Positions 37,252 through 47,381 of a DNA stretch of 64,000 nucleotides are shown here, piece after piece. This DNA is from Actinomycetota bacterium (GTDB lineage Bacteria > Actinomycetota > Actinomycetes > Nanopelagicales > Nanopelagicaceae). Position numbers and translations under genes: made by a program. The stretch is from assembly GCA_026392935.1 (NCBI GenBank), contig JAPLBE010000011.1, positions 1 through 64,000 on the forward strand, in the 5' to 3' direction. Below the pieces are notes generated by a model. The model was not told the DNA's origin. It did not search any database and was given only the letters and a program-made list of their open reading frames with translations. Every line of letters begins with the position of its first letter. Within the stretch, counting starts at the first letter, position 1.

Positions 37252-39909
37252 ATGAGCAAGAATTCATTAGGAACCAAGAAGAACCTCAACGTTGCAGGAA
37301 AAGATTTCGAAATCTTTGATATCTCAAACGTCGCTGGTGCATCCAATCTTCCGTTCTCTCTCAAGGTATTGCTTGAAAATCTGCTGCGAACTGAAGATGG
37401 CGCGAACATCACAGTTGACCATATAAACGCGCTTGCCCAGTGGGATCCAGCGATTGAACCAGATACAGAAATTCAATTTACTCCAGCACGTGTTGTGATG
37501 CAGGACTTTACTGGCGTCCCATGTGTTGTTGACCTAGCCACGATGCGCGAAGCAATTGTCGACCTTGGGGGAGATCCAAGCAAGGTGAATCCACTTGCCC
37601 CAGCCGAGTTAGTTATTGATCACTCTGTTATTGCCGATGTCTTTGGAACCAAAGATTCCTTTAAGAAGAACACTGATATTGAATACGAGCGCAATCGCGA
37701 GCGTTACCGCTTCCTTCGATGGGGTCAAGGAGCATTTGATGAATTCAAAGTTGTTCCGCCTGGAACCGGAATTGTCCACCAAGTTAATATCGAATATTTG
37801 GCTCGTGTAGTTATGACTAGAAATGTCAACGGTGTTCTGCGTGCTTATCCAGATACCGTTGTGGGAACAGATTCACATACAACGATGGTTAACGGGCTAG
37901 GAGTACTTGGTTGGGGCGTTGGAGGAATAGAGGCAGAGGCTGCTCTTCTGGGCCAGCCAGTATCAATGCTTATTCCACGCGTAGTTGGATTTAAGTTATC
38001 TGGCGAACTTCCTGTTGGAACAACTGCAACGGATATGGCGCTGACAATCACAGAGATGTTACGTAAGCATGGAGTTGTTGGAAAGTTTGTTGAATTCTAT
38101 GGTCCTGGTGTCGTATCAGTGCCGATGGCAAATAGAACAACTATTGGAAATATGTCACCGGAATACGGATCAACATGTGCAATATTCCCAATAGATGAAG
38201 AGACTTTGCGTTATCTCAGACTTACTGGAAGAAGTGATGAACAAGTTGCTCTTGTGGAGCACTATGCCAAAGCTCAAGGAATGTGGCATGACCCATCTAA
38301 GACACCACGTTTTTCTGAGCATATCGAATTAGATCTTTCGACAGTGGTCTCCTCTATTGCAGGACCAAAACGTCCGCAAGATCGCATCTCTCTCACTGCA
38401 TCCAAATCATCATTCGAAAAGGTACTTCCAACATATTTCTCGGATAAGACTGGCAAGGATTCATATCCAGTCAATGTTGGCGCTAAGGCAACTACAATCA
38501 AGAACGGCGATGTCGTAATTGCTTCGATAACGTCATGCACAAATACGTCTAATCCTTCGGTGATGATAGGCGCGGCTCTGCTTGCAAAGAAGGCCGTTGA
38601 GAAGGGTCTGACATCCAAACCATGGGTCAAGACCACTCTGGCCCCGGGATCAAAAGTTGTTACCGATTACTACGATCGTGCAAACCTAACTCAATACATG
38701 GAAGCACTTGGATTCAACCTCGTTGGTTATGGGTGTGTGACCTGTATTGGAAACTCAGGTCCACTGCCGGTCGAAATCAGCAAGGCAGTTAATGCTAACG
38801 ATTTGGCAGTAACAGCGGTTCTTTCTGGAAATAGAAACTTCGAAGGAAGAATCAGTCCAGATGTGAAGATGAATTACTTGGCATCACCTCCGCTAGTTGT
38901 GGCATACGCGCTTGCCGGAACCATGAACCATGACTTTGAAAAAGATTCACTTGGAAATGATAAAAATGGTAACCCAGTTCTGCTGAAAGATATTTGGCCA
39001 TCAGCACAAGAAATTCAGAGCGTCATTGATTCCTCAATCTCCTCTGAAATGTTTAAGAAAGATTATGCATCGGTCTTCGACGGAGATCATCGCTGGAAAT
39101 CACTCGATACTCCAACAGGAAAGACTTTTGAGTGGGATCCTAAATCCACGTATGTTCGTAAGCCCCCTTATTTTGATGGCATGCCTGCAGAACCTAAGCC
39201 GGTAACAGATATTGCAGGAGCTCGAGTCCTCGCGATTCTTGGTGACTCTGTAACAACAGATCACATCTCACCAGCTGGAAATATCAAGGCAGATTCACCA
39301 GCAGGAAAGTATTTAGAGGAACACGGAGTAGATCGTAAGGACTTCAACTCATACGGATCGCGTCGCGGTAATCACGAGGTAATGATTCGTGGAACATTCG
39401 CAAATATTCGTCTGAAGAATTTGTTACTCGATGGAGTAGAAGGTGGTTTCACACGTAACTTCTTAGATAACGGCAACCAAGCAACTATTTACGATGCATC
39501 AGTTGCATACCAAGCAGCGGGAGTTGGTCTGGTAATTCTTGCTGGCAAAGAGTACGGATCTGGTTCTTCACGAGATTGGGCAGCTAAAGGAACCGCTCTG
39601 CTTGGCGTACGGGCAGTTATTGCAGAAAGTTTTGAACGTATTCACCGTTCTAATTTAATTGGTATGGGAGTTCTTCCTCTTCAATTTGCGAACGGCGAAA
39701 GCGCACTGTCACTTGGTATTAAGGGCGATGAGATCTTCACAATTTCTGGAGTGACAGCCCTCAATAATGGAGAGATTCCCGGCGAGGTGACCGTGACGGC
39801 CGGAGATAAAACCTTTACCGCCAAGGTTCGCATTGATACTCCAGGCGAGGCCGATTACTACCGCCATGGTGGAATTATGCAGTATGTGCTGCGCCAACTT
39901 CGTGGCTAA
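37252..39909 (+). CDS. acnA: Aconitate hydratase A
   Basis: Interconverts citrate and isocitrate in the TCA cycle with a 4Fe-4S cluster. The 885-residue protein has [26 protein letters not shown], cluster cysteines in [14 protein letters not shown] (about 428) and [12 protein letters not shown] (about 495 and 498), and the swivel domain with DHISPAGNI and [16 protein letters not shown]. Full length for AcnA. A perfect palindrome precedes it, and dxs follows 14 bases later, possibly in one transcript. Confidence 0.97.
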   Translation: MSKNSLGTKKNLNVAGKDFEIFDISNVAGASNLPFSLKVLLENLLRTEDGANITVDHINALAQWDPAIEPDTEIQFTPARVVMQDFTGVPCVVDLATMREAIVDLGGDPSKVNPLAPAELVIDHSVIADVFGTKDSFKKNTDIEYERNRERYRFLRWGQGAFDEFKVVPPGTGIVHQVNIEYLARVVMTRNVNGVLRAYPDTVVGTDSHTTMVNGLGVLGWGVGGIEAEAALLGQPVSMLIPRVVGFKLSGELPVGTTATDMALTITEMLRKHGVVGKFVEFYGPGVVSVPMANRTTIGNMSPEYGSTCAIFPIDEETLRYLRLTGRSDEQVALVEHYAKAQGMWHDPSKTPRFSEHIELDLSTVVSSIAGPKRPQDRISLTASKSSFEKVLPTYFSDKTGKDSYPVNVGAKATTIKNGDVVIASITSCTNTSNPSVMIGAALLAKKAVEKGLTSKPWVKTTLAPGSKVVTDYYDRANLTQYMEALGFNLVGYGCVTCIGNSGPLPVEISKAVNANDLAVTAVLSGNRNFEGRISPDVKMNYLASPPLVVAYALAGTMNHDFEKDSLGNDKNGNPVLLKDIWPSAQEIQSVIDSSISSEMFKKDYASVFDGDHRWKSLDTPTGKTFEWDPKSTYVRKPPYFDGMPAEPKPVTDIAGARVLAILGDSVTTDHISPAGNIKADSPAGKYLEEHGVDRKDFNSYGSRRGNHEVMIRGTFANIRLKNLLLDGVEGGFTRNFLDNGNQATIYDASVAYQAAGVGLVILAGKEYGSGSSRDWAAKGTALLGVRAVIAESFERIHRSNLIGMGVLPLQFANGESALSLGIKGDEIFTISGVTALNNGEIPGEVTVTAGDKTFTAKVRIDTPGEADYYRHGGIMQYVLRQLRG

Positions 39910-39923
39910 TCTAGACTGAGCGG

Positions 39924-41840
39924 ATGCTTGAATCGATAAAGGGTCCCTCAGATCTGCGTGGGCTCTCATATGAGCAACTCTCAGAGTTGAGCTCCGAGAT
40001 TCGACAGTTTCTTATAACCAAAGTCTCAAAAACTGGCGGGCATCTAGGACCAAACCTAGGCGTCGTTGAACTCACTATCGCGATTCATCGCACATTTGAT
40101 TCGCCCAAAGATGTTGTTCTCTTTGATACAGGACATCAATCCTATGTTCACAAAATAGTTACTGGCCGTGCTGATCAATTTGATGGCTTACGACAACGCG
40201 GTGGAATCGCCGGATATCCAAACCGTGGCGAAAGCGAACATGATGTTATCGAAAACTCTCATGCATCAACAGCGCTCTCGTGGGCAGATGGAATTTCACG
40301 TGGATTTTCACTTACCGAGCAGAGTGATCGGCACGTTGTTGTAGTTGTAGGAGATGGCGCTCTGACTGGCGGAATGTCGTGGGAAGCGCTCAACAACATT
40401 GCTGCTGCGAACGATAGAAATCTTGTAATTGTTGTCAACGATAATGAACGATCTTATTCACCAACTATCGGTGGACTTGCAACATATCTTTCAACACTGC
40501 GAGTTACACGTGGGTATGAAAGATTCCTTGATTGGGGCAAAGAACTTCTGGCTAATACTCCTGTAGTCGGAACACCGATTTACGAAACTTTGCATGGAAT
40601 GAAGAAAGGCATCAAGGACATTGTCGCCCCTCAGGGTATGTTTGAAGATTTAGGATTGAAGTATGTCGGACCAATTGATGGTCACGACATTGCAGCCATG
40701 GAACGCGCTCTCGAGCAAGCGAAAGAGTTTGGCGAACCCGTGCTAGTGCATGTAATAACCGAAAAAGGTAAGGGACATCTACCTGCTATCGAAGATGAGG
40801 CCGAAAAGTTTCACGCTGTCGGAATCGTTGATCCTGAAACGGGTACTCCGCTTGGCAAATCTTCAATAAGTTGGACCAATGTGTTCTCTGACGAGCTCTT
40901 AGCACTTGGAAAAGAACGTAAAGATATAGTCGCAGTTACAGCAGCAATGCTTGGACCCACAGGACTAGATAAATTTCAAGAAGCATTTCCAGAGCGCACA
41001 ATCGATGTCGGCATTGCAGAACAACATGCGGTTACAAGCGCTGCCGGCCTAGCATTTACGGGGCTACATCCAGTGATTGCTGTGTACTCAACATTTTTAA
41101 ATCGTGCATTTGATCAACTTCTTTTGGATGTTGCTTTGCATAAGGCAGGCGTAACTTTTGTTCTAGATCGTGCGGGCATTACAGGTGATGACGGTCCTTC
41201 TCATCACGGTATTTGGGATTTGGCTGTTACAGGAATAGTTCCCTCTATGCGCGTTGCAGCTCCTCGCGATGCCGCTCGTTTGCGCGAAACTCTTCGTGAA
41301 GCAGTAGATGTTAGCGATGCACCAACAGCGATTCGTTTTCCCAAAGGCGCCGTACAAGGTGACATTCCTGCATTTGAACGCAGAGATGGTGTCGATGTTC
41401 TGTATCGCGGTGAAAGTGCCGACGTTCTGCTTGTCAGTATTGGCTCAATGGCGGCGATTGCAGTTGAAGCAGCCTCTCAGGCCTACCGTGAAGGCGTTGG
41501 CGTGACAGTGATCGATCCTCGCTGGGTCAAGCCGCTACCGGATTCACTTATCGCCATGGCGCGTCGCTATAAGAGTGTTGTGGTTTTAGAAGATGGAATT
41601 AAGCACGGTGGTATTGCAAGCTCTATGTCAGAACTCTTCCGTGATGCAGGAGTCAACGTCGCAATTCATAGTATTGGTATCCCGCTTGAGTTTATTGAAC
41701 ACTCAAAGCGCTCTGAAATACTTGAAGATTTAGGAATTACTGCACAGAAAATTTCACGCGATATTGTCGAGTGGAACTCTACTGTGGAAGAGATGCAATT
41801 CCCGGAGCATGAAAACGCTGACCGCAAACAGACTCGCTAA
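39924..41840 (+). CDS. dxs: 1-deoxy-D-xylulose-5-phosphate synthase
   Basis: Thiamine-diphosphate enzyme that joins pyruvate and glyceraldehyde-3-phosphate in the first step of the MEP isoprenoid pathway. The 638-residue protein has KTGGHLGPNLGVVELT, the ThDP motif GDGALTGGMSWEALNN (about 143-158), and the central and C-terminal transketolase-like domains with DVGIAEQHAVTSAAGLA and DRAGITGDDGPSHHG. Its last 62 bases overlap the convergent beta-oxidation gene. Confidence 0.97.
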   Translation: MLESIKGPSDLRGLSYEQLSELSSEIRQFLITKVSKTGGHLGPNLGVVELTIAIHRTFDSPKDVVLFDTGHQSYVHKIVTGRADQFDGLRQRGGIAGYPNRGESEHDVIENSHASTALSWADGISRGFSLTEQSDRHVVVVVGDGALTGGMSWEALNNIAAANDRNLVIVVNDNERSYSPTIGGLATYLSTLRVTRGYERFLDWGKELLANTPVVGTPIYETLHGMKKGIKDIVAPQGMFEDLGLKYVGPIDGHDIAAMERALEQAKEFGEPVLVHVITEKGKGHLPAIEDEAEKFHAVGIVDPETGTPLGKSSISWTNVFSDELLALGKERKDIVAVTAAMLGPTGLDKFQEAFPERTIDVGIAEQHAVTSAAGLAFTGLHPVIAVYSTFLNRAFDQLLLDVALHKAGVTFVLDRAGITGDDGPSHHGIWDLAVTGIVPSMRVAAPRDAARLRETLREAVDVSDAPTAIRFPKGAVQGDIPAFERRDGVDVLYRGESADVLLVSIGSMAAIAVEAASQAYREGVGVTVIDPRWVKPLPDSLIAMARRYKSVVVLEDGIKHGGIASSMSELFRDAGVNVAIHSIGIPLEFIEHSKRSEILEDLGITAQKISRDIVEWNSTVEEMQFPEHENADRKQTR

Positions 41841-43890
41841 TTCCTTCGCGATCTAAGAACGGCAATATTCCACCTAAGTGCATTGGCCATCCGGCTCCCA
41901 TCAGCATGCAGAGATCGATTTCTGCAGGTGTAGATACGACGCCCTCATCGAGCATCATGCGAGCTTCTTCAGCTAGCGCTTTCAAGGCTCTTTCACGTAC
42001 TTGTTCGACAGTAGATGGAGTTGTTCCTTTATGAATCAGAGCTACCGCTGCTGGATTCGCGCTATAAGTTCCATCGTCATTGCGAATGTAGAAAGTTTTT
42101 ACGCCTTGCTTCACCATAGCTTGCATCGTAGGGGAGATGCGATAACGAGGACCAAGGTTTGCATTCAAGGTCTCAGAAACATGCAGAGCAACGCCAGGTC
42201 CAACAAGACCAAGTAACTCAAATGGAGACATTGGGAAACCAATACTGCGCATTGCATTATCAGCAACTTGTGGATCTGTACCCTCATCGACTGCGTCAGT
42301 AATTTCACCCATGAAGCGAGTTAGCAAGCGATTAACGACGAAGCCAGGTGCATCTTTACAGATGATCATGGTCTTCTTAAGTTCTTTTCCAATATTAACA
42401 GCCGTTGCAGTTGTTGCATCATCTGTCTTTGATGTTCGCGCTACTTCTAGAAGCGGCATAACCGCAACAGGATTAAAAAAGTGGAATCCGACCACTCGCT
42501 CTGGATGCTCTAGTCCATCGCTCATTTTCTCCACAGATAGCGACGAGGTATTGGTAGCCAATACACACTCTGGCCCAACAATTTTTTCAAGTTTCTTAAA
42601 GAGCTCTTGTTTTAAGGAGAGTTCTTCAAAAATAGCCTCAATTACAAAGTCGCAACCGGCAAAGACGCTCTGGTCACTAGAGCCACTTATCAAGAGAGCA
42701 AGACGAGCCGCAGACTCTGCGCTCATGCGCTTTTTTTCTACAAGTTTGTTGAGTTCATTCTTTACCCAAGCAACGCCTTTATCGGCACGTTCCTGATCAA
42801 TATCTGTCATGACTACGGGGCATTTGAGATTGCGCAGGAGAAGTAGTGCTAACTGCGAAGCCATCAGGCCTGCGCCAACTACGCCTACTCGAGCAACCTT
42901 TCGCCCAAGTGCTGGCTTTGGTGCACCCTCAACTTTCTTACGCTTCTTTTGAATGACGTTAAATGCATAGAGTGATGCTCGAAGTGGATCTGTCATTGTG
43001 AGGTCCGCTAGTGCTGCATCCTCTGCATCAAATCCCTGTCCACGCGAATTACTCTTCGCCGCAGCAATGAGTTCAAGTGCCTTCATGGGAGATGCGATTT
43101 CAGCCCCACCATATTTTTTGAGTGCAGCTGCACGCCCTGCAGCGAGTGCAGCATCCCATGCGGGATCTGCAGAATAATCCTTACGTTCAATCTTCGTAGA
43201 ACCACTTAAAACAGCAGCTACAAAGGCAACTGATTTTTCTAAGAAGTCAGCGGGTTCAAAGACAGCATCAACAACGCCAAGACCTAGAGCATCTTTGGCT
43301 TTCATCATCGTGTTGTTGTTAAGTGAATTTCCAATGATTACTTGAACTGCGCGTTCTGGCCCAATGAGTTTCGGCAAAATGGTGGCACCACCCCAACCAG
43401 GAATGAGTCCAAGGAAAACTTCGGGAAGAGCGGTAAAGGCAGTAGATGCCAAAGTTCGGTAATTGCAATGCAGGCCAATTTCCAAACCGCCACCAAGTGC
43501 CAGACCATTGATGAATGCAAATGAGGGAGTTCCAGATTCATCTAAGCGACGAAAAACATCGTGACCTAATTTTCCAATTGCAACTGCTTGATCTCGCTTC
43601 TTCAAGAAACCTAGCGCAGATAAATCAGCGCCAGCTGCAAAGATGAATGGCTTACCGGTTACTGCAATAGCGGCTGGCTTGCGGGAGAGTGCATCTGTAA
43701 TTGCAGCATCGAGTTCTAGCAATGATTGCGCGCCCAAAGTGTTTGGTCGGGTGTGATCAAGGCCGTTATCTAGAGTGATAAGAACTAGATTTCCGGTAAA
43801 TCCAAATGGAGTTAAATCCACATCGCGCACAAGAGCATGAGTGATGACTTCTTCTGGTGCACCTTCAGGAAGCGTGATTGCTGTAGCCAT
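41779..43890 (-). CDS. fadB: Fused enoyl-CoA hydratase/3-hydroxyacyl-CoA dehydrogenase (FadB/FadJ type)
   Basis: Two consecutive beta-oxidation steps in one 703-residue chain. Residues about 20-210 are a crotonase domain (FAAGADLSALGF, FINGLALGGGLEIGLHC, EVFLGLIPGWGGATILPKLIG). Residues about 330-520 form the NAD-binding dehydrogenase domain (VGVVGAGLMASQLALLLL, EAIFEELSLKQELF, HFFNPVAVMPLLEV) and the rest two HCDH C-terminal domains. It is translated directly after the thiolase, sharing one base. The 3' end overlaps dxs by 62 bases. Confidence 0.93.
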   Translation of the reverse strand: MATAITLPEGAPEEVITHALVRDVDLTPFGFTGNLVLITLDNGLDHTRPNTLGAQSLLELDAAITDALSRKPAAIAVTGKPFIFAAGADLSALGFLKKRDQAVAIGKLGHDVFRRLDESGTPSFAFINGLALGGGLEIGLHCNYRTLASTAFTALPEVFLGLIPGWGGATILPKLIGPERAVQVIIGNSLNNNTMMKAKDALGLGVVDAVFEPADFLEKSVAFVAAVLSGSTKIERKDYSADPAWDAALAAGRAAALKKYGGAEIASPMKALELIAAAKSNSRGQGFDAEDAALADLTMTDPLRASLYAFNVIQKKRKKVEGAPKPALGRKVARVGVVGAGLMASQLALLLLRNLKCPVVMTDIDQERADKGVAWVKNELNKLVEKKRMSAESAARLALLISGSSDQSVFAGCDFVIEAIFEELSLKQELFKKLEKIVGPECVLATNTSSLSVEKMSDGLEHPERVVGFHFFNPVAVMPLLEVARTSKTDDATTATAVNIGKELKKTMIICKDAPGFVVNRLLTRFMGEITDAVDEGTDPQVADNAMRSIGFPMSPFELLGLVGPGVALHVSETLNANLGPRYRISPTMQAMVKQGVKTFYIRNDDGTYSANPAAVALIHKGTTPSTVEQVRERALKALAEEARMMLDEGVVSTPAEIDLCMLMGAGWPMHLGGILPFLDREGISESVCGQRFHAPGIASLPQ

Positions 43891-45104
43891 TATTTTGAGC
43901 CTCCCGTGCTACCGGAACCATTAAAATGTGGGTTCTCCCAAATAACAGTTCCGCCCATACCTAATCCGATGCACATAGTTGTGATGCCATAGCGAACATC
44001 TTTCTTCTCTTCAAATGTGCGAGCCAGGTTGAGCATCAGTCTCACACCAGAGGATGCAAGGGGATGGCCAACAGCGATAGCGCCACCGTATGGATTCACA
44101 CGCGGATCATCATCTGCAATACCGAAGTGATCTAAGAATGCTAAAACTTGAACCGCAAATGCTTCATTGACTTCGAAGGCACCGATATCTTCTATTTTTA
44201 GACCAGCTTTGCCCAGCGCTTTTATCGTTGCAGGGACAGGTCCATAACCCATAACCTCTGGTTCAACACCTGCAAATGCAAAAGTGACAAGACGCGCTTT
44301 AATGCTGAGCCCGAGTTCTTTCGCTTTATCTTCACTAGCAAGCAGTGCTGCAGTCGCTCCATCATTGAGCCCTGAAGAATTCCCCGCAGTAACTCGACCA
44401 GCGGGGCGGAATGGAGTTTTCAGTCCAGCCAAACCTTCCATAGTTGTTGTTGGACGTGGTGATTCATCAACTGTTGCGATGCCCCAACCAAGTTCTGCAT
44501 TACGCGCAGCAGTAGGTATAAGATCTCTCTGAATTTTTCCATCAGCATAAGCTTTCGCTGTTTTCATCTGTGAGTTATATGCAAATTTATCGGCACGTTC
44601 TTTTGTGAGTTGTGGGTATCGGTCGTGCAGTCTCTCTGCGGTAGCTCCCATTGCAAGTGCATCTTGCTCAACTAACTTCTCCGCTAAATAGCGTGGATTG
44701 GGATCCATGAGTTCGCCCATCGGATGGTTTCCCATATGTTCTACTCCGCCAGCAATTGCTATATCAATAGCACCTATTGCAATAGCACCTGCGATTGTTG
44801 TTGTTGCGGTAAGAGCGCCAGCACACCAGCGATCGATTGAATATCCTGGAACAGTTTTTGGAAGTCCTGCGAGTAGGGTTGCACTTCTGCCAATGTTCAT
44901 ACCTTGGTCACCAGTTTGTGTGGCAGCAGCGATTGCAACATCATCGATATCTGCAGGGGAGACCAGAGGGTTTCGCTCTAAGAGCCCACGCATCGCGCGA
45001 ACCATCAGATCATCTGCGCGAGTTCCGGAGTACATGCTTCCGGCTTTTCCAAATGGAGTACGAACAGCGTCAACGAGAACAACGTTACGAATCTGGGCGG
45101 ACAT
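43890..45104 (-). CDS. fadA: Acetyl-CoA C-acyltransferase (thiolase)
   Basis: Cleaves 3-ketoacyl-CoA with CoA, the last beta-oxidation step. The 404-residue protein has the acyl-accepting cysteine in [10 protein letters not shown] (about residue 91), [30 protein letters not shown] with the catalytic His, and CIGLGMGG with the second Cys. In the usual GHPxG motif the glycine is alanine here. It forms an operon with the fused hydratase/dehydrogenase. An AAGGAAG site precedes the start, and a paired-stem structure lies just upstream. Confidence 0.94.
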   Translation of the reverse strand: MSAQIRNVVLVDAVRTPFGKAGSMYSGTRADDLMVRAMRGLLERNPLVSPADIDDVAIAAATQTGDQGMNIGRSATLLAGLPKTVPGYSIDRWCAGALTATTTIAGAIAIGAIDIAIAGGVEHMGNHPMGELMDPNPRYLAEKLVEQDALAMGATAERLHDRYPQLTKERADKFAYNSQMKTAKAYADGKIQRDLIPTAARNAELGWGIATVDESPRPTTTMEGLAGLKTPFRPAGRVTAGNSSGLNDGATAALLASEDKAKELGLSIKARLVTFAFAGVEPEVMGYGPVPATIKALGKAGLKIEDIGAFEVNEAFAVQVLAFLDHFGIADDDPRVNPYGGAIAVGHPLASSGVRLMLNLARTFEEKKDVRYGITTMCIGLGMGGTVIWENPHFNGSGSTGGSK

Positions 45105-45118
45105 AGAACTTCCTTTGG

Positions 45119-45162
45119 CTGGTGAGTGTGCCTACTCAATATGTCTGTAGGTTACTCGCCAG
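45119..45162. promoter_or_regulatory. Nested inverted repeat upstream of the fadA-fadB pair
   Basis: CTGGTGAGT (45119-45127) pairs with ACTCGCCAG (45154-45162) at eight of nine positions, and CCTAC (45131) pairs with GTAGG (45147) inside it. On the minus strand it ends only a few bases before the thiolase ribosome site. It may be an operator for a fatty-acid-responsive repressor or a leader-RNA fold. Confidence 0.5.
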
Positions 45163-45198
45163 TAGAACAAAGCGCTACAAGCAAAGGAAAGTCAACGC

Positions 45199-46029
45199 TT
45201 ACGCGTGAGTGGCAACGTTTACAGGCTTCGCAGTCTTAGCAGGCTTGAGGTATGCGCTCAAGGTAAAGCCCACAAATGTGAGCCAGCCGAAGAGCTGTAA
45301 CCATGACGTTGTCGTGTCAAAGCCAACCATGCCGGCGAGAAGGCCAGCGATAAATGACTCCTTTGGCATCCATGAGGTGATGTCCCAAACAAATGCCTCT
45401 GTCCCTGGCAGCAGGCCGAATTCTTGGAATTCATGAATGCCGTAAGAGAGAACGCCGGCTGCGATGATGATGAGAGCAACGCCGGAGTATGTGAAGAATT
45501 TTCCAAGATCAATTTTGATCGCACTCTTGTAAATTCCGATTCCAAGAGCAACAGCAAGGCCTAGCCCAAGAATCAAACCAAGAGTTGCTGTTGACACTGC
45601 GCCAACTGTTTTGAAATTTGTATAGAGGAATAATGAGGTTTCCAGACCTTCGCGAGCAACAGCAAAAAATGCAGCCAGGGCAAGGGCTACAGGGCCTGCC
45701 ATAAGAGCTGACTCCGCTTTGGTGTGAAGTTCTGCGCGAAGTCCGCGGGCAGTGCGCTTCATCCAGAAGATCATCCATGTTACGAAACCAACTGCAATAA
45801 ATGATGTTGTACCCGCGAAGAGTTCTTCACCTCGAGGAGAGAGTTCAGTTGATGTGTAAGAAAGGAAAGCTCCGAAACCGAGGCTGGCAACGACGGCGAT
45901 AAATACACCGGTCCAGAGCGCTCGCAATTGGTGTCTACGATCAGTCTTGACCAAGTAGGCAACAAGGATTCCGACAATGAGAGAAGCTTCTAGCCCTTCG
46001 CGAAGGGCGATGATGAATGTGCTAGTCAT
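45199..46029 (-). CDS. FTR1-family iron permease
   Basis: Seven-helix inner-membrane protein (276 residues) of the FTR1/EfeU family that takes up iron. Both signature REGLE motifs are present: ALREGLEASLIVGIL near residue 10 and AREGLETSLFLYTN near 125. EfeO and EfeB, which often accompany EfeU, are absent from the window, so it may act alone or with distant partners. A three-copy half-site cluster lies in front. Confidence 0.93.
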   Translation of the reverse strand: MTSTFIIALREGLEASLIVGILVAYLVKTDRRHQLRALWTGVFIAVVASLGFGAFLSYTSTELSPRGEELFAGTTSFIAVGFVTWMIFWMKRTARGLRAELHTKAESALMAGPVALALAAFFAVAREGLETSLFLYTNFKTVGAVSTATLGLILGLGLAVALGIGIYKSAIKIDLGKFFTYSGVALIIIAAGVLSYGIHEFQEFGLLPGTEAFVWDITSWMPKESFIAGLLAGMVGFDTTTSWLQLFGWLTFVGFTLSAYLKPAKTAKPVNVATHA

Positions 46030-46037
46030 GAAAGAGA

Positions 46038-46084
46038 GCGTAATTCAGGTCAATTAATTACGCAACTCCAATGTTGCGTAATTC
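46038..46084. promoter_or_regulatory. Three GCGTAATT half sites upstream of FTR1
   Basis: GCGTAATTC occurs at 46038 and 46076, and its inverse AATTACGC at 46056. The last two belong to a perfect 11-base inverted repeat (AATTACGCAAC, 6-base spacer, GTTGCGTAATT; 46056-46083). It fills the 56-base gap between RNase D and FTR1. Best read as an operator for a metal-responsive regulator; the inner hairpin could also act as an RNase D terminator, though no U-tract follows. Confidence 0.6.
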
Positions 46085-46085
46085 A

Positions 46086-47381
46086 TCACTCTTCGGCGGG
46101 CAGCTCAGCGATCTCAGGCAGCTCAAGCGGCTCCGTCTCCAGAAGGGCTGATTCAAGTATTGGGGCAGCAATTGCAGCCTGCCAGCGACGAGCCCCAAGC
46201 GCGATAAGGGTCTTTTCAACTCCTGAGCCATCTTCTGGTGGTGCCCAACAGATGCGACGGACGAGTTCAGGGCTAATCAGGTTCTCTAGCGGGATAGAGA
46301 GCTCCTGCGCTCGCTCGGATAATGTAAAACGAGCATGAGAAAGAGGGGCGTACTTCTCAGGGAACTTATCTCTCCAAATTTTAATGGCAGGCAGAGCATC
46401 ACTTTTCATGCGGACTTCAGGTAATTGATCATCGGGCAAGGCCAAGGCCATGGCGATCGTTGAAATCCAGAGCTCGGAGTTTTCTAACCAGCGCGCTCGC
46501 ATACCAAGAGGCCTGATTATCTTTTCAAGATGTTTGCGATTGAGGATTGGAGTTGTCTCACTTGCAGTTGCGAGTTCGCTAATTGCAAAGTCAGATAACA
46601 ATCTACCGGGGGCGATGTCTAACTCTCGAGCTATCTCATTTCGTGCTTGCCATAACTGCCGAACAACAGCTAACTGCGAACGTTTCTTAATCTTATGCAT
46701 CCCAGAAGTTCTGCGCCACGGATCAACTCGAGGTGGGGATGGAGGAGCCGCAATGATGGCGGCAAAATCTTCTTCCGCCCAACTCCATTTGCTGGAAGCA
46801 CGCAGAAGTTCTTCCACTTTATCTCGAAGTTCAATTAAGAGTTCCACATCTAGCGCCGCATAGTTCAGCCACTCTGCAGGCAATGGTCGAGTAGACCAGT
46901 CTGCTGCAGAATGCTCCTTGGCAAGTGATACTCCCATTAATGATTCAAGGAGAGCACCGAGTCCAACTCGGGGAAGTCCGGCAATTCGTCCGCCGAGTTC
47001 TGTGTCGAAAAGTATTTGTGGATTGATTCCAAGTTCACGCAGGCACGGCAAATCTTGTGTACTTGCATGCAAAATAACTTCTTGAGTACTAATCAAGTGG
47101 TTTAGACGAGTAAAACATGGGTGCCCTGGGCCAAATGGAATCGGATCGATGAGATGAAGTCCACCACCAGTGCGTTTAATCTGAATCAAGTAAGCACGAG
47201 CACTGTATTTAAAGCCAGATGCTCGTTCGGCATCAAATGCATATGGTCCTGATCCGCTTTCTAATTGATCTAGAGCTTTGTTAAATGCATCTTCAGTATC
47301 GACGACATCTGGAACTCCGAGCTCAGGACGCAGGAGTGGAATTGGCTGGGGAAGTTCCTCTTCAACCACGGCGTCGTGCAA
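46086..47381 (-). CDS. rnd: Ribonuclease D (HRDC domain)
   Basis: 3'-5' exoribonuclease involved in tRNA and stable RNA maturation. The 431-residue protein has a DEDD exonuclease domain (YAFDAERASGFKY, LFDTELGGRIAG, YAALDVELLIEL with the Tyr-x3-Asp motif) followed by an HRDC domain (VRQLWQARNEIARELDIAPGRLLSD). Its start overlaps the DUF3000 stop by 20 bases. The DUF3000-RNase D-dxs neighbourhood is conserved in Mycobacterium, though with different direction. Confidence 0.93.
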   Translation of the reverse strand: MHDAVVEEELPQPIPLLRPELGVPDVVDTEDAFNKALDQLESGSGPYAFDAERASGFKYSARAYLIQIKRTGGGLHLIDPIPFGPGHPCFTRLNHLISTQEVILHASTQDLPCLRELGINPQILFDTELGGRIAGLPRVGLGALLESLMGVSLAKEHSAADWSTRPLPAEWLNYAALDVELLIELRDKVEELLRASSKWSWAEEDFAAIIAAPPSPPRVDPWRRTSGMHKIKKRSQLAVVRQLWQARNEIARELDIAPGRLLSDFAISELATASETTPILNRKHLEKIIRPLGMRARWLENSELWISTIAMALALPDDQLPEVRMKSDALPAIKIWRDKFPEKYAPLSHARFTLSERAQELSIPLENLISPELVRRICWAPPEDGSGVEKTLIALGARRWQAAIAAPILESALLETEPLELPEIAELPAEE

